Assembly: GCA_900539835.1 (NCBI GenBank)
Contig: UQDR01000001.1
Coordinates: forward strand, 62,001-126,000
Source of the DNA: an uncultured Ruminococcus sp.
Lineage (GTDB): Bacteria; Bacillota; Clostridia; Oscillospirales; Ruminococcaceae
Direction of reading: 5' to 3'
Length of the DNA stretch: 64,000 nucleotides
A model generated the notes under the pieces. It was not told the DNA's origin and did not search any database. It saw only the letters and a program-made list of their open reading frames with translations. A program made the position numbers and the translations under genes. Below are positions 1 through 8,586 of the stretch, piece after piece (the first letter of the stretch is position 1; the number at the start of each line of letters is the position of its first letter).

Positions 1-1868
1 TGCTTGTTAAATCAAGATATGTATCATTAGGGACAAACATTTCATCTTTTTGCATTATTTCAACGACAGGATGACGTCCGTTTTTAATATCTATTATGCC
101 ATCAATAGCAATTTCAGGCTTGGAATAATTATTCTTAATAGAGGCGGTTGCATATGAACATAATACATCTATTGCAGCAACTGATGCAGCAGTCTCTTGT
201 ACCAGTCTTAATTGAGTTCCGATAAAATCACGAAGTTCAATGAAAATATCAGATTCAAGTCTTATGATTTTTTCGCTTGCACCTAAAATTGTGTTTTCGG
301 CAATCTTTAATTCATCGGTTATAAATCTTTCACAATTAGCAAGTGTTTGTTTTCTGATATATGTATCGGGAATTAAATCATAGTATGATTTTGTTACTTC
401 AATATAATAGCCAAAGACTCTGTTATATCCGATTTTCAGATTTTTGATACCTGTTTTCTCACGTTCACGTTGTTCAATATCGTCGATGATGCCTTTTCCG
501 CCTGAAATGATATTTCTCAGGTCATCAAGCTGTTCATTAAAGCCGTCTTTAATAACTCCGCCGTCTTTTACATTAGCAGGCGGTTCGTCTACTATTGCAT
601 TTTCAATTAGATTTGACACAGCTTCAAGTGTAGAAATCTTACCGTTAAGTGAAATTATAAGCTTTGATGAGAAATTATTTAAAACCGATTTGATTTCAGG
701 TAATTTCAATGCAGTTAGTGATAATGACTTTAAATCTCTCGGTGTTGCCGTTTTGTACATAACTCTTGTCATAAGACGCTCAAGGTCATATACGCCTGAC
801 ATAGTTTCAGTAAGCTCACCTAATTCTACAGGCGAATTTACCAGTTGTTCAACTGCATTAAGTCTGTCAATTATTTTTGATGGATTAATAAGAGGCTGTT
901 CAAGATAAGATTTGAGCATACGTTTACCCATTGAAGTTTTGGTATGGTCAAGCACCCACAGAAGCGAACCTTTTTTATCCTTGCTTCTGAGTGTTTCAGT
1001 AAGCTCCAGATTACGTCTTGCTGTAAAACCAATGGTCATAATAGGGTCGCTGTCATGTCTGATAATATTAGAAAATCTTCCGACTAAAGCTTTTTGGGTA
1101 TCATGTATATATCCGAAAAGTCCGCATACGGCGAAAGCTGCAACCGAATTATCTTTAATATTAAGTGATTCAAGACTATTAACAGAGAACTGTTTTAATA
1201 CGTCTTCTGTATGTATCAGAGGTGAAAATCTGTTTTCATCAAGAAGCTGTACTGAAGTTTTCAGTTTCTCTCTTATAAAAGCACCTATTTCCTTTTTAGA
1301 AAGAAAAGCATCATTAATCAGTATTTCAACAGGAGAAAATCTTGATAATTCATTAATTGCATTGTTAGACATCTCTTTGCCTGAAAACTCAAACAAATGC
1401 ACCTCTCCGGTAGATATATCAGCAAGGCACAAAGCGCTCTCCTTTGTTTGCACGTAAAAAGAACAGATGTAATTGTTTGAAGTTTCATCAAGCATACTGC
1501 TTTCAATAAGAGTACCGGGAGTTACAACTCTAATGACATCTCTTGGTACTATACCCTTACAGGTTGAAGGGTCAGCAGTCTGCTCACATATCGCAACCAT
1601 ATATCCTTTATCAATTAATTTCTTCAAATATAAATCACAGGCATGATAAGGAACGCCGCACATCGGCGCACGTTCCTCAAGTCCGCAATCTCTGCCTGTT
1701 AGAGTGAGTTCGAGTTCACGAGATGCAGTTACGGCATCATCAAAGAACATTTCATAAAAGTCACCTAATCTATAAAACAGAATATGATTTTTATACTTCA
1801 TTTTAATTTCAAAATATTGTTTCATCATTGGTGAAACCTTGGAAATATCCACATCTTTCAAAAGCATG
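1..1868 (-). CDS. mutS: DNA mismatch repair protein MutS (3' end beyond window)
   Basis: MutS binds base mismatches and small loops and recruits MutL for repair. The minus-strand frame opens with ATG at 1868 and stays open to the window edge, giving about 622 of the family's roughly 870 residues. The N-terminus (MLLKDVDISKVSPMMKQYF) and the block FYRLGDFYEMFFDDA are the classic domain I signature with the mismatch-reading Phe. The block CGVPYHA and the connector, core and clamp regions follow. The visible part ends near NGRHPVVE at the start of the ATPase domain, so Walker A lies outside. It is the last visible gene of miaB-ymcA-mutS, a Bacillus-like order, and starts 32 bases after the YmcA-like gene. 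Sure of the family; intactness cannot be judged. Confidence 0.97.
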
Positions 1869-1900
1869 AACTTTCACTCCTCTCATAAAATATTCAGGTT

Positions 1901-2311
1901 TTAGTGACATCCACCGCAAGTTGAACAAGAACCGCCGCAGTTATGTGGTGGCTCTTCAGGGCAAGTCATTGGGTCTTCACCGTTTGCTGCCATAGAAATA
2001 ATATAATTTACAGACTGAAGGAGCGCGTCAAGCTCTTCTTTTGCGTCGTTATATGCTTTCATAGACGGCATTTCCATGATTTCGTCATAAAGAGCTTTGA
2101 TCTCATTATCAAGTGATGTCATTTTATCAGAGTCCTTATCAGGCTTGGACATTTCCTGATTGAGCTGCATTCTGAGCATATTAAACTCACCAATTTTATT
2201 CTGCATCTCAGTGTCATTATCGCTTTTCTTTGAAGCTTCACTGAATTTTGCATATCTTTCATCTTCCTGAAGAGCTTTTCCTAAAGCTCTTGCACTTTCA
2301 ATTACTGTCAT
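1901..2311 (-). CDS. YlbF/YmcA-family regulator with Cys-rich C-terminal tail
   Basis: This 136-residue helical protein belongs to the YlbF/YmcA family. In Bacillus the members YlbF and YmcA form the Y-complex with YaaT, which carries Fe-S clusters and modulates RNase Y and mRNA maturation. The body (about residues 1-110) is charged and helical, as in that family. The last 20 or so residues are unusually Cys/His-rich and end SCSTCGGCH, which suggests a metal or Fe-S ligand site. It sits 26 bases after miaB and just before mutS, the same place as ymcA in Bacillus. The gene is therefore probably the ymcA equivalent, but YlbF and YmcA cannot be separated from sequence alone. The link to RNase Y is inferred from the family. 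Confidence 0.85.
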   Translation of the reverse strand: MTVIESARALGKALQEDERYAKFSEASKKSDNDTEMQNKIGEFNMLRMQLNQEMSKPDKDSDKMTSLDNEIKALYDEIMEMPSMKAYNDAKEELDALLQSVNYIISMAANGEDPMTCPEEPPHNCGGSCSTCGGCH

Positions 2312-2337
2312 TGTTATTAACTCCTTTATTATTTATT

Positions 2338-3711
2338 TCAAACAAGTTCACCTTCCAAAGCCCAGTTCATCGCTTTGGTTATACGAACTTGTGTGAATTC
2401 ACCAATTAAATCTTTACTTCCTTTAAACTCTACAATAATATTTTCGTCATTTTTTCCTGTAAGATACTCGCTTCCTTTTCTTCCCTCTCCTTCAACAAGA
2501 ACTGTACAGGTTTTACCCACAAACCTTGAGAGCCATTCAGAGGTGATCTCACGCTGTTCAAGCAACAGCTCCCTAAGCCAAAGACCCTTTTGTTTATCAG
2601 AAACATTGTCCTCAAATTCAGCAGCCTTTGTTCCTGAACGTCTGGAATACACGAACGAATAAATATTATCATATTTAACTTTTTTTATTACACTTTTAGT
2701 CATGCAGAATTCATCATAAGTTTCACCCGGAAAACCAACAATTAAATCAGTTGTAAACGAAAACTCAGGAGATTTATTTCTTGCATATTCAATAGTTTTC
2801 ATATAATCAGAAACTGTATATTTGCGGTTCATAGCTTGCAATATTCTATCGCTTCCCGCTTGTATTGGCAAATGAAGATGCTTGCAAACCTTATTGCATT
2901 CCAAAATAGCATCAATAAGTTCATAAGATGCGTCTTTAGGATGTGAGCTCATAAATCTTATACGAAAGTTTCCTTCAATGTCATTAATTCTTCTCAGCAA
3001 ATCAGGAAAGCCATAGCTATAAGAATTTACATTCTGCCCCAATAAGGTTATTTCTTTATATCCTTGTTTTACAAGCTGTTTTACTTCTTCAATAACTGAT
3101 TCGGGATTTCTGCTTCTTTCACGTCCTCTGACATAAGGCACAATGCAATATGTACAGAAATTATTGCAGCCATACATTATAGGTACAAAAGCCCTGATTT
3201 TATCATCCCGAAGCTGTAGAAAATCCTCGTCTATATCAATATGATTTTCAGCAATATTAAATACTCTTTTGCGTTTGTCTATTACATCCCAAAGCATTCC
3301 ATACAAATCGTTGTACGCAAATGTACCAAACACCAAATCAACCTGTTTATAGGTTTCTTTAATCCGGTCAGAAATATGCTGTTGCTGTGCCATACATCCG
3401 CACAAGCCAATAATCAAATCAGGATTCTGTTCTTTAATATGCTTTAAATCACCAATAGTACCGAAAACCTTGTCCTCTGCATTTTCTCTCACAGCACAAG
3501 TGTTATATATAATCAACTGAGCAGAATCCAAAGAATCAGTAAAGCCATATCCGACTTTAAAAAGCATGCCCTTTATTTTCTCTCCGTCGCTAACATTTTG
3601 CTGACAACCGAAAGATTTTAAATATACTAAGGGTTGACCGCCGTTTTCAGCAGTATACTTCATATTGTATTCCAAAAGCCGCTGAGAGGCATATCGGTTA
3701 TCGTAACTCAT
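2338..3711 (-). CDS. miaB: tRNA-2-methylthio-N6-dimethylallyladenosine synthase MiaB
   Basis: MiaB is a radical SAM methylthiotransferase that converts i6A37 to ms2i6A37 in tRNAs reading UNN codons. The N-terminal UPF0004 domain has its three cysteines in SFGCQQN, NTCAVREN and GLCGCMAQ. The radical SAM domain carries CNNFCTYC followed by the VRGRERSR stretch, and a TRAM domain closes the protein. I start at ATG 3711 (457 residues). A GTG five codons upstream is in frame, but the GGAG ribosome site (3721-3724) lies inside that extension and is well spaced for the ATG. It is first in an operon with the YmcA-like gene and mutS, driven by a consensus promoter at 3754-3782. Confidence 0.97.
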   Translation of the reverse strand: MSYDNRYASQRLLEYNMKYTAENGGQPLVYLKSFGCQQNVSDGEKIKGMLFKVGYGFTDSLDSAQLIIYNTCAVRENAEDKVFGTIGDLKHIKEQNPDLIIGLCGCMAQQQHISDRIKETYKQVDLVFGTFAYNDLYGMLWDVIDKRKRVFNIAENHIDIDEDFLQLRDDKIRAFVPIMYGCNNFCTYCIVPYVRGRERSRNPESVIEEVKQLVKQGYKEITLLGQNVNSYSYGFPDLLRRINDIEGNFRIRFMSSHPKDASYELIDAILECNKVCKHLHLPIQAGSDRILQAMNRKYTVSDYMKTIEYARNKSPEFSFTTDLIVGFPGETYDEFCMTKSVIKKVKYDNIYSFVYSRRSGTKAAEFEDNVSDKQKGLWLRELLLEQREITSEWLSRFVGKTCTVLVEGEGRKGSEYLTGKNDENIIVEFKGSKDLIGEFTQVRITKAMNWALEGELV

Positions 3712-3753
3712 AGACAAATTCTCCACTTATTTTTATAAGACTATACATATTAA

Positions 3754-3782
3754 ATTATATACCTATTTATCGATTTTGTCAA
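3754..3782 (-). promoter_or_regulatory. sigma-A promoter of miaB-ymcA-mutS
   Basis: On the minus strand TTGACA (3777-3782) and TATAAT (3754-3759) are both perfect and separated by 17 bases. The -10 box lies about 40 bases upstream of the miaB start. Confidence 0.85.
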
Positions 3783-3822
3783 TGCTCAATACTTACTCTT
3801 CTACATATTATTTTCAAATGCA

Positions 3823-3859
3823 AAATAAAAGCTGCATATGAGAAAGTCTCAAATGCAGC
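3823..3859 (-). terminator. Rho-independent terminator of phoH-ybeY-dgkA
   Basis: On the minus strand GCTGCATTTGAGA pairs with TCTCATATGCAGC (one mismatch) around a 3-base loop, followed by TTTTATTTT. It begins 10 bases after the dgkA stop. Confidence 0.85.
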
Positions 3860-3868
3860 GTCAAATAT

Positions 3869-4354
3869 TTATTTATGCTTTTCAACATCTAAAGTAAAAA
3901 TAAACAATATCCAAATAATAAGAGAAATAACAAGTCCGATTAATAATATGATATGGTCAATAAAATAGCTGTAAATTCTTTGAAACGTTGATATATCCCA
4001 AAAGAATTCAAAAGCAACCAAAACAGAAATCATAGCGGAAATTAAGACAGCACCGGCAGATAAATCTTTTGCTTTTTTTGCTAAAGGGTGATAATCAGGC
4101 GAACATAAATCAACAACAGCTTCTATAGCAGTGTTGATTATTTCAAGAGAAATAACAGATCCTATTGTTAAAAATATAATAGCTTTTTCACTGGCTGACA
4201 AATCATAAAACTGCATAAATATTAAAACATAAAAAGCAGCACACATATGAATTCGCATATTACGTTCATATAATATTGATGATGTAACTCCTTTAAAAGC
4301 ATATTTAAAACTTTTAAAAAAGCGTCGTATCTTATTTATTATATTCATGTTCAT
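3869..4354 (-). CDS. dgkA: DgkA-type diacylglycerol/undecaprenol kinase
   Basis: This small integral membrane kinase phosphorylates diacylglycerol or, in Gram-positives, undecaprenol, recycling the lipid carrier for cell-wall synthesis. The signature EIINTAIEAVVDL with the catalytic Glu and the downstream Lys/Asp segment (HPLAKKAKDLSAGAV) are clear. There are three core membrane helices. A further hydrophobic pair near residues 115-155 makes the protein longer (161 residues) than typical DgkA. It overlaps the end of ybeY by 23 bases and has no clear Shine-Dalgarno of its own, so translational coupling is likely. The phoH-ybeY-dgkA order matches Bacillus and supports the undecaprenol kinase role. 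Confidence 0.9.
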   Translation of the reverse strand: MNMNIINKIRRFFKSFKYAFKGVTSSILYERNMRIHMCAAFYVLIFMQFYDLSASEKAIIFLTIGSVISLEIINTAIEAVVDLCSPDYHPLAKKAKDLSAGAVLISAMISVLVAFEFFWDISTFQRIYSYFIDHIILLIGLVISLIIWILFIFTLDVEKHK

Positions 4355-4847
4355 CTATAACAAAAGTTACATCACGAGATATACCTAAAGTGTTTAAAAT
4401 ATCTTCTTCTTTTTCCCTCATTAATCTTTCTTGAAGCTTTCCTTGTTCGTGATCATATCCAAAAAGATGAAGCATTGAATGCACTGTCAAAAATCCAATT
4501 TCACGTTCTAAAGAATGGCCGTAAATCTCAGCTTGTTTATATGCTGTTTCAATAGAAATTACTATATCGCCTAAAAGAGAAGCTCCTGTTTCATTATTGA
4601 TATCATATTCTCCGTTTTCACCCAACGGAAAAGATAAAACATCAGTTGGTCTGTCAATATTGCGATATTCAAGATTTAATTCGTGAATTCTTTTATCATT
4701 CACAAAAGAAACGCTTACTTCAAAATCTTTTTCAAATTTTTCAGTGACCGCTACAGCATGACAGCATCTTCTTATTAAAAGTCTGATGCCTACAGGAATC
4801 TTAATTTCTGTTTGATCATTAGTGATTAAAACTTTAGCCTTTCCCAT
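4332..4847 (-). CDS. ybeY: Endoribonuclease YbeY (rRNA maturation factor)
   Basis: YbeY is a zinc-dependent RNase involved in 16S rRNA 3'-end maturation and ribosome quality control. The signature HSMLHLFGYDHE supplies the HxxxHxxxxxH zinc ligands, and the N-terminal block NLEYRNIDRPTDVLSFP is typical. At 171 residues it has the usual length. It starts 14 bases inside the end of phoH and overlaps dgkA at its own 3' end, so the three genes form one tightly packed operon. Confidence 0.95.
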   Translation of the reverse strand: MGKAKVLITNDQTEIKIPVGIRLLIRRCCHAVAVTEKFEKDFEVSVSFVNDKRIHELNLEYRNIDRPTDVLSFPLGENGEYDINNETGASLLGDIVISIETAYKQAEIYGHSLEREIGFLTVHSMLHLFGYDHEQGKLQERLMREKEEDILNTLGISRDVTFVIDEHEYNK

Positions 4848-5814
4848 AATTATTTATACTTCCCTTCTCGTGATATTTTTCATATGCACGAATAATGTCT
4901 TGAACAAGTTTATGTCTCACAACATCTTTTTCAGAAAATTTGATTATTGATATATCATCTATATTCTTTAATATTTTCATTGCTTGTATAAGTCCGGATT
5001 TCCTTGTATCAGGCAAATCTATCTGTGTTATATCACCGGTTATAACGATTTTAGAGTTAAATCCAAGTCTTGTTAAAAACATTTTCATTTGCTCGTGCGT
5101 AGTATTTTGTGCCTCATCAAGAATTATAAAAGAGTCATCCAGCGTTCTTCCTCTCATATAAGCAAGCGGAGCGACTTCTATACAGCCTCTTTCCTGTTGC
5201 TTTGCAAATGTTTCAGGTCCTAACATATCAAATAAAGCGTCATAGAGCGGTCTTAAATAAGGATCAACTTTATTTTGCAAATCTCCGGGGAGAAATCCGA
5301 GCTTTTCACCTGCTTCAACGGCAGGTCGTGTAAGAATGATTTTATTGATTTCATGCGCTCTGAAGGCTTTTACTGCCATAGCAACGGAAAGATAGGTTTT
5401 TCCTGTTCCCGCAGGTCCAACTCCGAGCACAATAGTTTTATTGCGGATGGCGTCAACATATTTTTTCTGTCCAAGTGTTTTAGGTTTAACGATTTTACCG
5501 CTCATAGTGACGCAAATTCCATCGTCACTAAGCTTTTGAAGTTCATTTTGTGTTCCCTCTTTAACAAGAGAAAACACATATCTTATATTTTGTTCATTTA
5601 TATTTTCCCCTTTATTTGCGAGAGAAATAAGAGCGTCAACAGCTTTAGATGCATAATAGACATTTTCTTCATCGCCTGTGATTTTTATGTCTCCTCCCCT
5701 GCTGAGGATAACAACATTATACTCTTTTTGTATAAGATTAACATTTTCATCATAGTTGCCGAAGAGATTAAGAATAAGCTCCATTCTATCAACATTCAAG
5801 GTTTTCTCTACCAT
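4834..5814 (-). CDS. PhoH-family ATPase (PhoL type)
   Basis: The PhoH/PhoL family are cytoplasmic ATPases with a helicase-like P-loop fold, linked to RNA metabolism through co-occurrence with ybeY. Walker A is GPAGTGKT (residues 133-140) and Walker B is FIILDEAQN. The sensor-like block VITGDITQIDLP follows. The N-terminal 100 residues resemble the KH-like region of the family. At 326 residues it has the usual length. It is first in the phoH-ybeY-dgkA operon, with a promoter at 5849-5877. The HD phosphodiesterase gene yqfF that sits between phoH and ybeY in Bacillus is absent here. The exact substrate is unknown. Confidence 0.93.
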   Translation of the reverse strand: MVEKTLNVDRMELILNLFGNYDENVNLIQKEYNVVILSRGGDIKITGDEENVYYASKAVDALISLANKGENINEQNIRYVFSLVKEGTQNELQKLSDDGICVTMSGKIVKPKTLGQKKYVDAIRNKTIVLGVGPAGTGKTYLSVAMAVKAFRAHEINKIILTRPAVEAGEKLGFLPGDLQNKVDPYLRPLYDALFDMLGPETFAKQQERGCIEVAPLAYMRGRTLDDSFIILDEAQNTTHEQMKMFLTRLGFNSKIVITGDITQIDLPDTRKSGLIQAMKILKNIDDISIIKFSEKDVVRHKLVQDIIRAYEKYHEKGSINNYGKG

Positions 5815-5848
5815 TCATTACAACATCCTATTCCAAGTTATTATAATT

Positions 5849-5877
5849 AGTATATCACAAAAAGCAAGAAAATGCAA
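5849..5877 (-). promoter_or_regulatory. sigma-A promoter of phoH-ybeY-dgkA
   Basis: Minus strand TTGCAT (5872-5877), a 17-base spacer and TATACT (5849-5854) preceded by TGA, an extended -10. This separates phoH from the upstream yqfC-yqfD unit. Confidence 0.7.
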
Positions 5878-5906
5878 CGCAGTTTTGTTACTTTTACTAA
5901 AAGTTT

Positions 5907-7094
5907 TTATTTTTCTATAAAAAATTCGTTTTCTTCACCTACATTGCCATAAAGCGTAAAAACAGCTGTTAATTCTATCCCTTCGTCAGTAATCTTCTTC
6001 TGGATATCTTCATTTTTTATTTCATAATCTGAAAAAAAGTTGTTTTTATATTTTTCTAATTTTTCATATGCAAGTTCTTCTGCCTCATTTTCTGTAAGAA
6101 TTATATCTTCAAACTCATATTCATTTAAGCTTACTTTTTTTATACCTATCGGAAAATCAAAACCGAACACTGAAAAATTATCATAATCTGTGTCATATTC
6201 AAATTCACCTTCAGGAAATGAAATAAACATTGGAATATCAATATCAAACAATTTAAAATATCTTCGGTTTATAGTTTTATCTGAAACGGTCTTTTGGGTA
6301 TCCTTAAAAGGCTGAAATATATTAATCGTTTCTTCAAAGGTGCCGTAAATATTTGCTAAGGCTCTGACATATTTAGTGTGAGTGTCCTTAACCTCTTTTC
6401 CGTCTTCATATCTTACCTTTTCATTTACCACTACTCCGCTGACTAAAGTTTCACCCTTTAAAACTGCGCTTCCAACAGTTGTTTCTAATTGTCCGTCAAA
6501 CACTTCTACTTTGTCAATTACCGCATCTCTTCTTGCAATAAGATTTGAAGGAAGGCGACTGCTCTGTATTTTAGGCTTTGGAATATTCTCAACTATATCA
6601 ATAGTCAAGGTTGAGCCGCTGATGGAGATCCCTGCCCATGAAATGCCTTCAACTTTTTGTTTTAATTCTCTTTCAAGAAAGACACAATTAAGATTTGGTA
6701 TGTAGCTTCCCGTGCCGGCATCATTTTCCTTTAAAACTGCAAGTATATCTTTTTTTACTGTATCATCATCACAAAGTATTTTGATTCTGAATACAAAATT
6801 TGATAATATGATACATAAGACTATTATCAGAGCAAGTCCTGAAATTACACCTATGTGTTTTTTAAAACGTGATAATAATGTAAAAAAACCTTTTTCGTTT
6901 TTTACTTCATAGTCTAAATTAAGCTTGTCACATATTAATTTAATATTCTCTGTATATTCTACAGAAATTTTAAATGTCAAAACACCTTTTGATTCTTTTA
7001 AATTAACACAAGGCAGTTTTTGTTCTATTATCTGATTATAAAACCTGATATAATTGTCACCGATTACCGAGAATTGCACATATCCAAATATCAT
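5907..7094 (-). CDS. yqfD: Sporulation protein YqfD
   Basis: YqfD is a membrane-anchored sporulation protein of the mother cell, needed for normal spore formation in Bacillus, with an unknown biochemical role. The 395-residue product has a small N-terminal domain (about 1-85), one strong transmembrane segment (about 92-112: GVISGLALIIVLCIILSNFV), then a large extracytoplasmic part with the conserved GxSWAGI-like block (EGISWAGISISGSTL) typical of the family. It overlaps yqfC by four bases (7091-7094), so the pair is translationally coupled. Order yqfC-yqfD-phoH matches Bacillus. Confidence 0.93.
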   Translation of the reverse strand: MIFGYVQFSVIGDNYIRFYNQIIEQKLPCVNLKESKGVLTFKISVEYTENIKLICDKLNLDYEVKNEKGFFTLLSRFKKHIGVISGLALIIVLCIILSNFVFRIKILCDDDTVKKDILAVLKENDAGTGSYIPNLNCVFLERELKQKVEGISWAGISISGSTLTIDIVENIPKPKIQSSRLPSNLIARRDAVIDKVEVFDGQLETTVGSAVLKGETLVSGVVVNEKVRYEDGKEVKDTHTKYVRALANIYGTFEETINIFQPFKDTQKTVSDKTINRRYFKLFDIDIPMFISFPEGEFEYDTDYDNFSVFGFDFPIGIKKVSLNEYEFEDIILTENEAEELAYEKLEKYKNNFFSDYEIKNEDIQKKITDEGIELTAVFTLYGNVGEENEFFIEK

Positions 7095-7378
7095 TTTTTT
7101 ATCTCCCTTTTGCTTCTTGCAGATAAATTAATACTTTCAATTACCCCTCTCACTTCAACGCATTCGGTGCAGTAATTATTTAAAAATAAATCCTTGCCCC
7201 ATATTTCTATTTCAAAGCTTCCTGTTAATATTCTTGCAAGAACCTCGTTGCATTCCAATATTTGCTTGCAGTTTTCTATAACAGCTGATTTATTATCAAG
7301 AATTGTAATATGAGAATTAAGACTCATAAATTCTTTTGTTTTTTCAGCAAAACTTAATTTAGATTCAGATTTACTCAT
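7091..7378 (-). CDS. yqfC: Sporulation protein YqfC (YabP/YqfC family)
   Basis: This small YabP/YqfC-family protein is a sigma-E-controlled sporulation factor in Bacillus, found next to yqfD; its molecular role is unknown. The conserved elements are HITILDNKSAVIENCKQIL and the aromatic/acidic centre GSFEIEIWGKDL. I start at ATG 7378 (95 residues). An upstream in-frame ATG at 7393 exists, but the GGAGG ribosome site (7387-7391) lies within that extension and is 8 bases from the chosen ATG. It is first in the operon and divergent from ylbJ, so a short shared upstream region serves two sporulation units. Confidence 0.9.
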   Translation of the reverse strand: MSKSESKLSFAEKTKEFMSLNSHITILDNKSAVIENCKQILECNEVLARILTGSFEIEIWGKDLFLNNYCTECVEVRGVIESINLSARSKREIKK

Positions 7379-7409
7379 CGTCATTTCCTCCATCTTTTGT
7401 TTATATATT

Positions 7410-7436
7410 ATATTATCGAATTTAAAAACATATACT
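7410..7436 (+). promoter_or_regulatory. Candidate sigma-E promoter of ylbJ
   Basis: ATATT (7410-7414), a 14-base spacer, then CATATACT (7429-7436) matches the Bacillus sigma-E pattern ATATT-N14-CATACAnT with one change in the -10. It lies 24 bases upstream of the ylbJ ATG. Sigma-E control is known for ylbJ in Bacillus. The promoter itself is my inference from motif and position. Confidence 0.5.
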
Positions 7437-7459
7437 TAAAACATGATTTGGAGGTATAT

Positions 7460-8578
7460 ATGAGAATGAGAAAAGCACTTAAAGAATTAATATCCTATAT
7501 TGCAGCAGGATTGACAGTCTGGCTGTGTATTTTAATTATATCATCAGGAAGCAATGTACTTGATGCAATTACTAAAGCTATAGAAAGATGCCTTAATGTT
7601 ATAATTCCCTCACTCTTTTCATTTATGGCCATATCAGGCATTATAATTAATACTAAAATCTATAAATACATTTCAAAACCCTTTTATCCGATAACAAAAT
7701 ATATATTAAAAATGCCTAATAATTTATTTTTTGTTTTCCTGTTAGGCAACATTTCAGGTTATCCAATCGGAGCAAAGCTTCTGCTTCAATTATTAAAGGA
7801 AAATATAATAGATAAGAAAACTGCCGAAATTATGAGCTGCTTTTGCTATGGTGGGGGACCCGCATTCTTTATAGGAGTTATCGGATTAACTGTCTATAAT
7901 AATGCAAATATCGGTATGTTAATTTTTTTGTCGGTTGCTGTTGCAAATTTTATAATTGCCGCTGTTATGTGCAGAATATTCAAACCCAAATGCATAGAAA
8001 TAAAAGAAAAAATAAAATTTAATTCCGATATCATCATTCAAGCCGTTTTGTCAACAGGTAAAGCATTATTTATTATATGCATTACTATTCTGTTTTTTTC
8101 TGTGCTTATGTCGCTGCTTGATTCTGAAGGCGTGTTTAATTTATTGAAAAACATGGGTTTGTCAGAAAACATATGCACAATAATAAAATCAATATTTGAA
8201 ATATCAAATGTTTCCGATATTACGTCAAATTCCACAAGGTATATCCCATTGATTGCCGGAATATGCTCTTTTGGCGGTATTTGTGTTCTGATGCAGATAA
8301 AGTCTATTATCGGAAATGAGTATTCGCTGAAGCTGTTTTTAATATCAAGAATAATAGGAGCCGGATTATCAATCATCATATGTCAAGTGATTATAAAATT
8401 GTTTTATAATGAATTTATTGCAGCAGTTTCAGAAAAGACAGTAATAACATTTGCGCCCAATAATTTTGTTTCATCAATTTGTCTTATTTCAATGATATTT
8501 ATAATATCATTAAGAGAAAAAAGCTTTTTTAACAGAAAAAAGCTGTCTTCAAATAAAATGAAGACAGCTAATAATTAA
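7460..8578 (+). CDS. ylbJ: Sporulation integral membrane protein YlbJ
   Basis: YlbJ is a polytopic membrane protein of the nucleoside-recognition (Gate) family, made in the mother cell and needed for spore formation. The transported substrate is not established. The 372-residue product has about eight hydrophobic segments. The family blocks PSLFSFMAISGIIINT and LGNISGYPIGAKLLLQLL are clear, as is CYGGGPAFFIGVIG. I start at ATG 7460, five bases after GGAGG (7450-7454); a start 21 codons upstream would have no ribosome site. Its final codons also encode the stem of the terminator for the convergent gatB on the other strand. Confidence 0.9.
   Translation: MRMRKALKELISYIAAGLTVWLCILIISSGSNVLDAITKAIERCLNVIIPSLFSFMAISGIIINTKIYKYISKPFYPITKYILKMPNNLFFVFLLGNISGYPIGAKLLLQLLKENIIDKKTAEIMSCFCYGGGPAFFIGVIGLTVYNNANIGMLIFLSVAVANFIIAAVMCRIFKPKCIEIKEKIKFNSDIIIQAVLSTGKALFIICITILFFSVLMSLLDSEGVFNLLKNMGLSENICTIIKSIFEISNVSDITSNSTRYIPLIAGICSFGGICVLMQIKSIIGNEYSLKLFLISRIIGAGLSIIICQVIIKLFYNEFIAAVSEKTVITFAPNNFVSSICLISMIFIISLREKSFFNRKKLSSNKMKTANN
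8535..8569 (-). terminator. Terminator of ligA-gatCAB, embedded in the ylbJ 3' coding end
   Basis: On the minus strand AGCTGTCTTC, a 9-base loop, GAAGACAGCT then TTTTTC. The hairpin lies 18 bases past the gatB stop and wholly inside the last codons of ylbJ on the other strand. Confidence 0.8.
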
Positions 8579-8586
8579 TCTAATAT

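Noticed and set aside
444..1457. Two long plus-strand open frames
   Set aside because: They are the opposite-strand shadow of mutS, whose minus-strand frame is open through the whole stretch and gives clear MutS sequence.
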